This document shows positions 63,384-64,000 of a stretch of DNA of 64,000 nt, in pieces. The DNA is taken from positions 5,134,202 to 5,198,201 of the forward strand of contig NC_087393.1 of the NCBI RefSeq assembly GCF_963675165.1, written 5' to 3'. A program made the position numbers and the translations under genes. Under the pieces are notes generated by a model that was not told the DNA's origin, searched no databases, and was given only the letters and a program-made list of their open reading frames with translations. Position 1 is the first letter of the stretch. Every line of letters begins with the position of its first letter. Source of the stretch: Halichondria panicea. Its lineage: Eukaryota > Porifera > Demospongiae > Suberitida > Halichondriidae.

Positions 63384-64000
63384 ATGGCTGGAAGAATTCT
63401 CTGCTCCTACTGCCACAGACAAGGCTTTAAGCAACTGAGAAGGTGACTAGTAGATGTTTATAACTCAGTAACACACATTTAGTTCTATCTGGAATTCTAC
63501 AGACTTGCAGTTCGCTCCAGATGGCTGTCAGCTACTGCTGAGGAGACAGTCCCCTCTCCCGTGGGCAGCAGTAACTATCCTCCAAAGATAGAGCAGATAG
63601 TGAATGACATATCACAACTCACTCTACTAGAGACATCACAACTCAACGAGCTATTGAAGGTCATAGCTGTATACTAAATACAGACGTATTTCCTTCTGTT
63701 TGTCTATCGTCTGTAGCTAGCTATTTATATATACAATTGATATTTGGTTTATTTCCTACAGGCTACTTTGAACATTCCTGATGCACCAATGATGGCAATG
63801 GGGCCGATGCCCTTAGCTTCCTCAGAGGTAATAATGTTAAGAGTTATTCAGTCATTATACTATTGTTTCTGCTCTCAGGATGAAGTAAGTCCAAAGAAGG
63901 AAGAACAGAGTGAGTTCACAGTGCGACTGGTCAAGTATGAGGAGAGCTCCAAGATCAAGCTAATCAAGGAGATCAAAGTATTAATGGATGGAATGAACTT
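63384..64000 (+). CDS. MRPL12: Mitochondrial ribosomal protein bL12m, partial
   Basis: Stalk protein of the mitochondrial large subunit that also contacts the mitochondrial RNA polymerase in mammals. A basic presequence (MAGRILCSYCHRQGFKQLRR) precedes the dimerisation region PKIEQIVNDISQLTLLETSQ, LNELLKATLNI, a Met/Pro/Gly hinge (MMAMGPMPL), then an acidic linker and the start of the C-terminal factor-binding domain, EFTVRLVKYEESSKIKLIKE. Introns at about 63445-63503, 63661-63762 and 63829-63879 keep frame. The end lies beyond the window. Confidence 0.95.

Overview
The window looks like nuclear DNA of an invertebrate animal. My best guess is a demosponge, held with moderate confidence. The genes are intron-rich with short introns and are closely packed on both strands. 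They include animal-type FBXW7, CEP83, RNPS1, ELYS and VWA5, together with tandem SRCR receptors and a death-effector-domain protein. Introns carry many CA/TG runs, minisatellites and miniature inverted-repeat elements (MITEs). Species is not determined.

Layout: 1-1462 (-) JmjC/cupin-8 membrane protein, open at the left edge; 1782-5602 (-) FBXW7; 6350-9149 (+) ALG1; 9473-10940 and 11527-13058 (+) two SRCR receptors from a tandem duplication that also copied the last ALG1 exon; 13304-15540 (-) membrane protein with two predicted death-effector-like domains; 15828-21519 (-) MFSD11, with a small secreted-protein gene (16823-19011, +) nested in one intron; 21749-25270 (+) CEP83; 25383-33947 (+) four DHRS4-like dehydrogenases, with a tRNA-His in an intron of the first and a decayed 2OG-Fe(II) oxygenase between the second and third; 34432-35327 (+) small membrane protein split by a pogo-type MITE; 35599-37037 (-) RNPS1; 37145-41688 (+) EEF2KMT, with a double-ubiquitin/RBR gene (38971-41073, +) nested in an intron; 41838-44290 (-) CDR2-like; 44588-53767 (+) ELYS/AHCTF1; 54179-60129 (-) VWA5-like; 60810-62639 (+) ALYREF; 62869-63201 (-) small secreted Cys protein; 63384-64000 (+) MRPL12, open at the right edge.

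Most genes are unrelated housekeeping functions that share compact bidirectional promoters (FBXW7/ALG1, MFSD11/CEP83, RNPS1/EEF2KMT, CDR2/ELYS, secreted Cys protein/MRPL12). The strongest cross-cutting signal is in the introns. Their minisatellites lie at 3' splice sites, are C-rich in the sense RNA, and in several genes the repeat unit is itself a branch-point/polypyrimidine/AG module. CA and TG runs likewise end directly in the acceptor AG. At least five MITE or fold-back families are present, one with seven copies.

Most exon joins were checked by hand for phase and GT-AG signals, and family calls rest on recalled family features. No alignment or database search was run.
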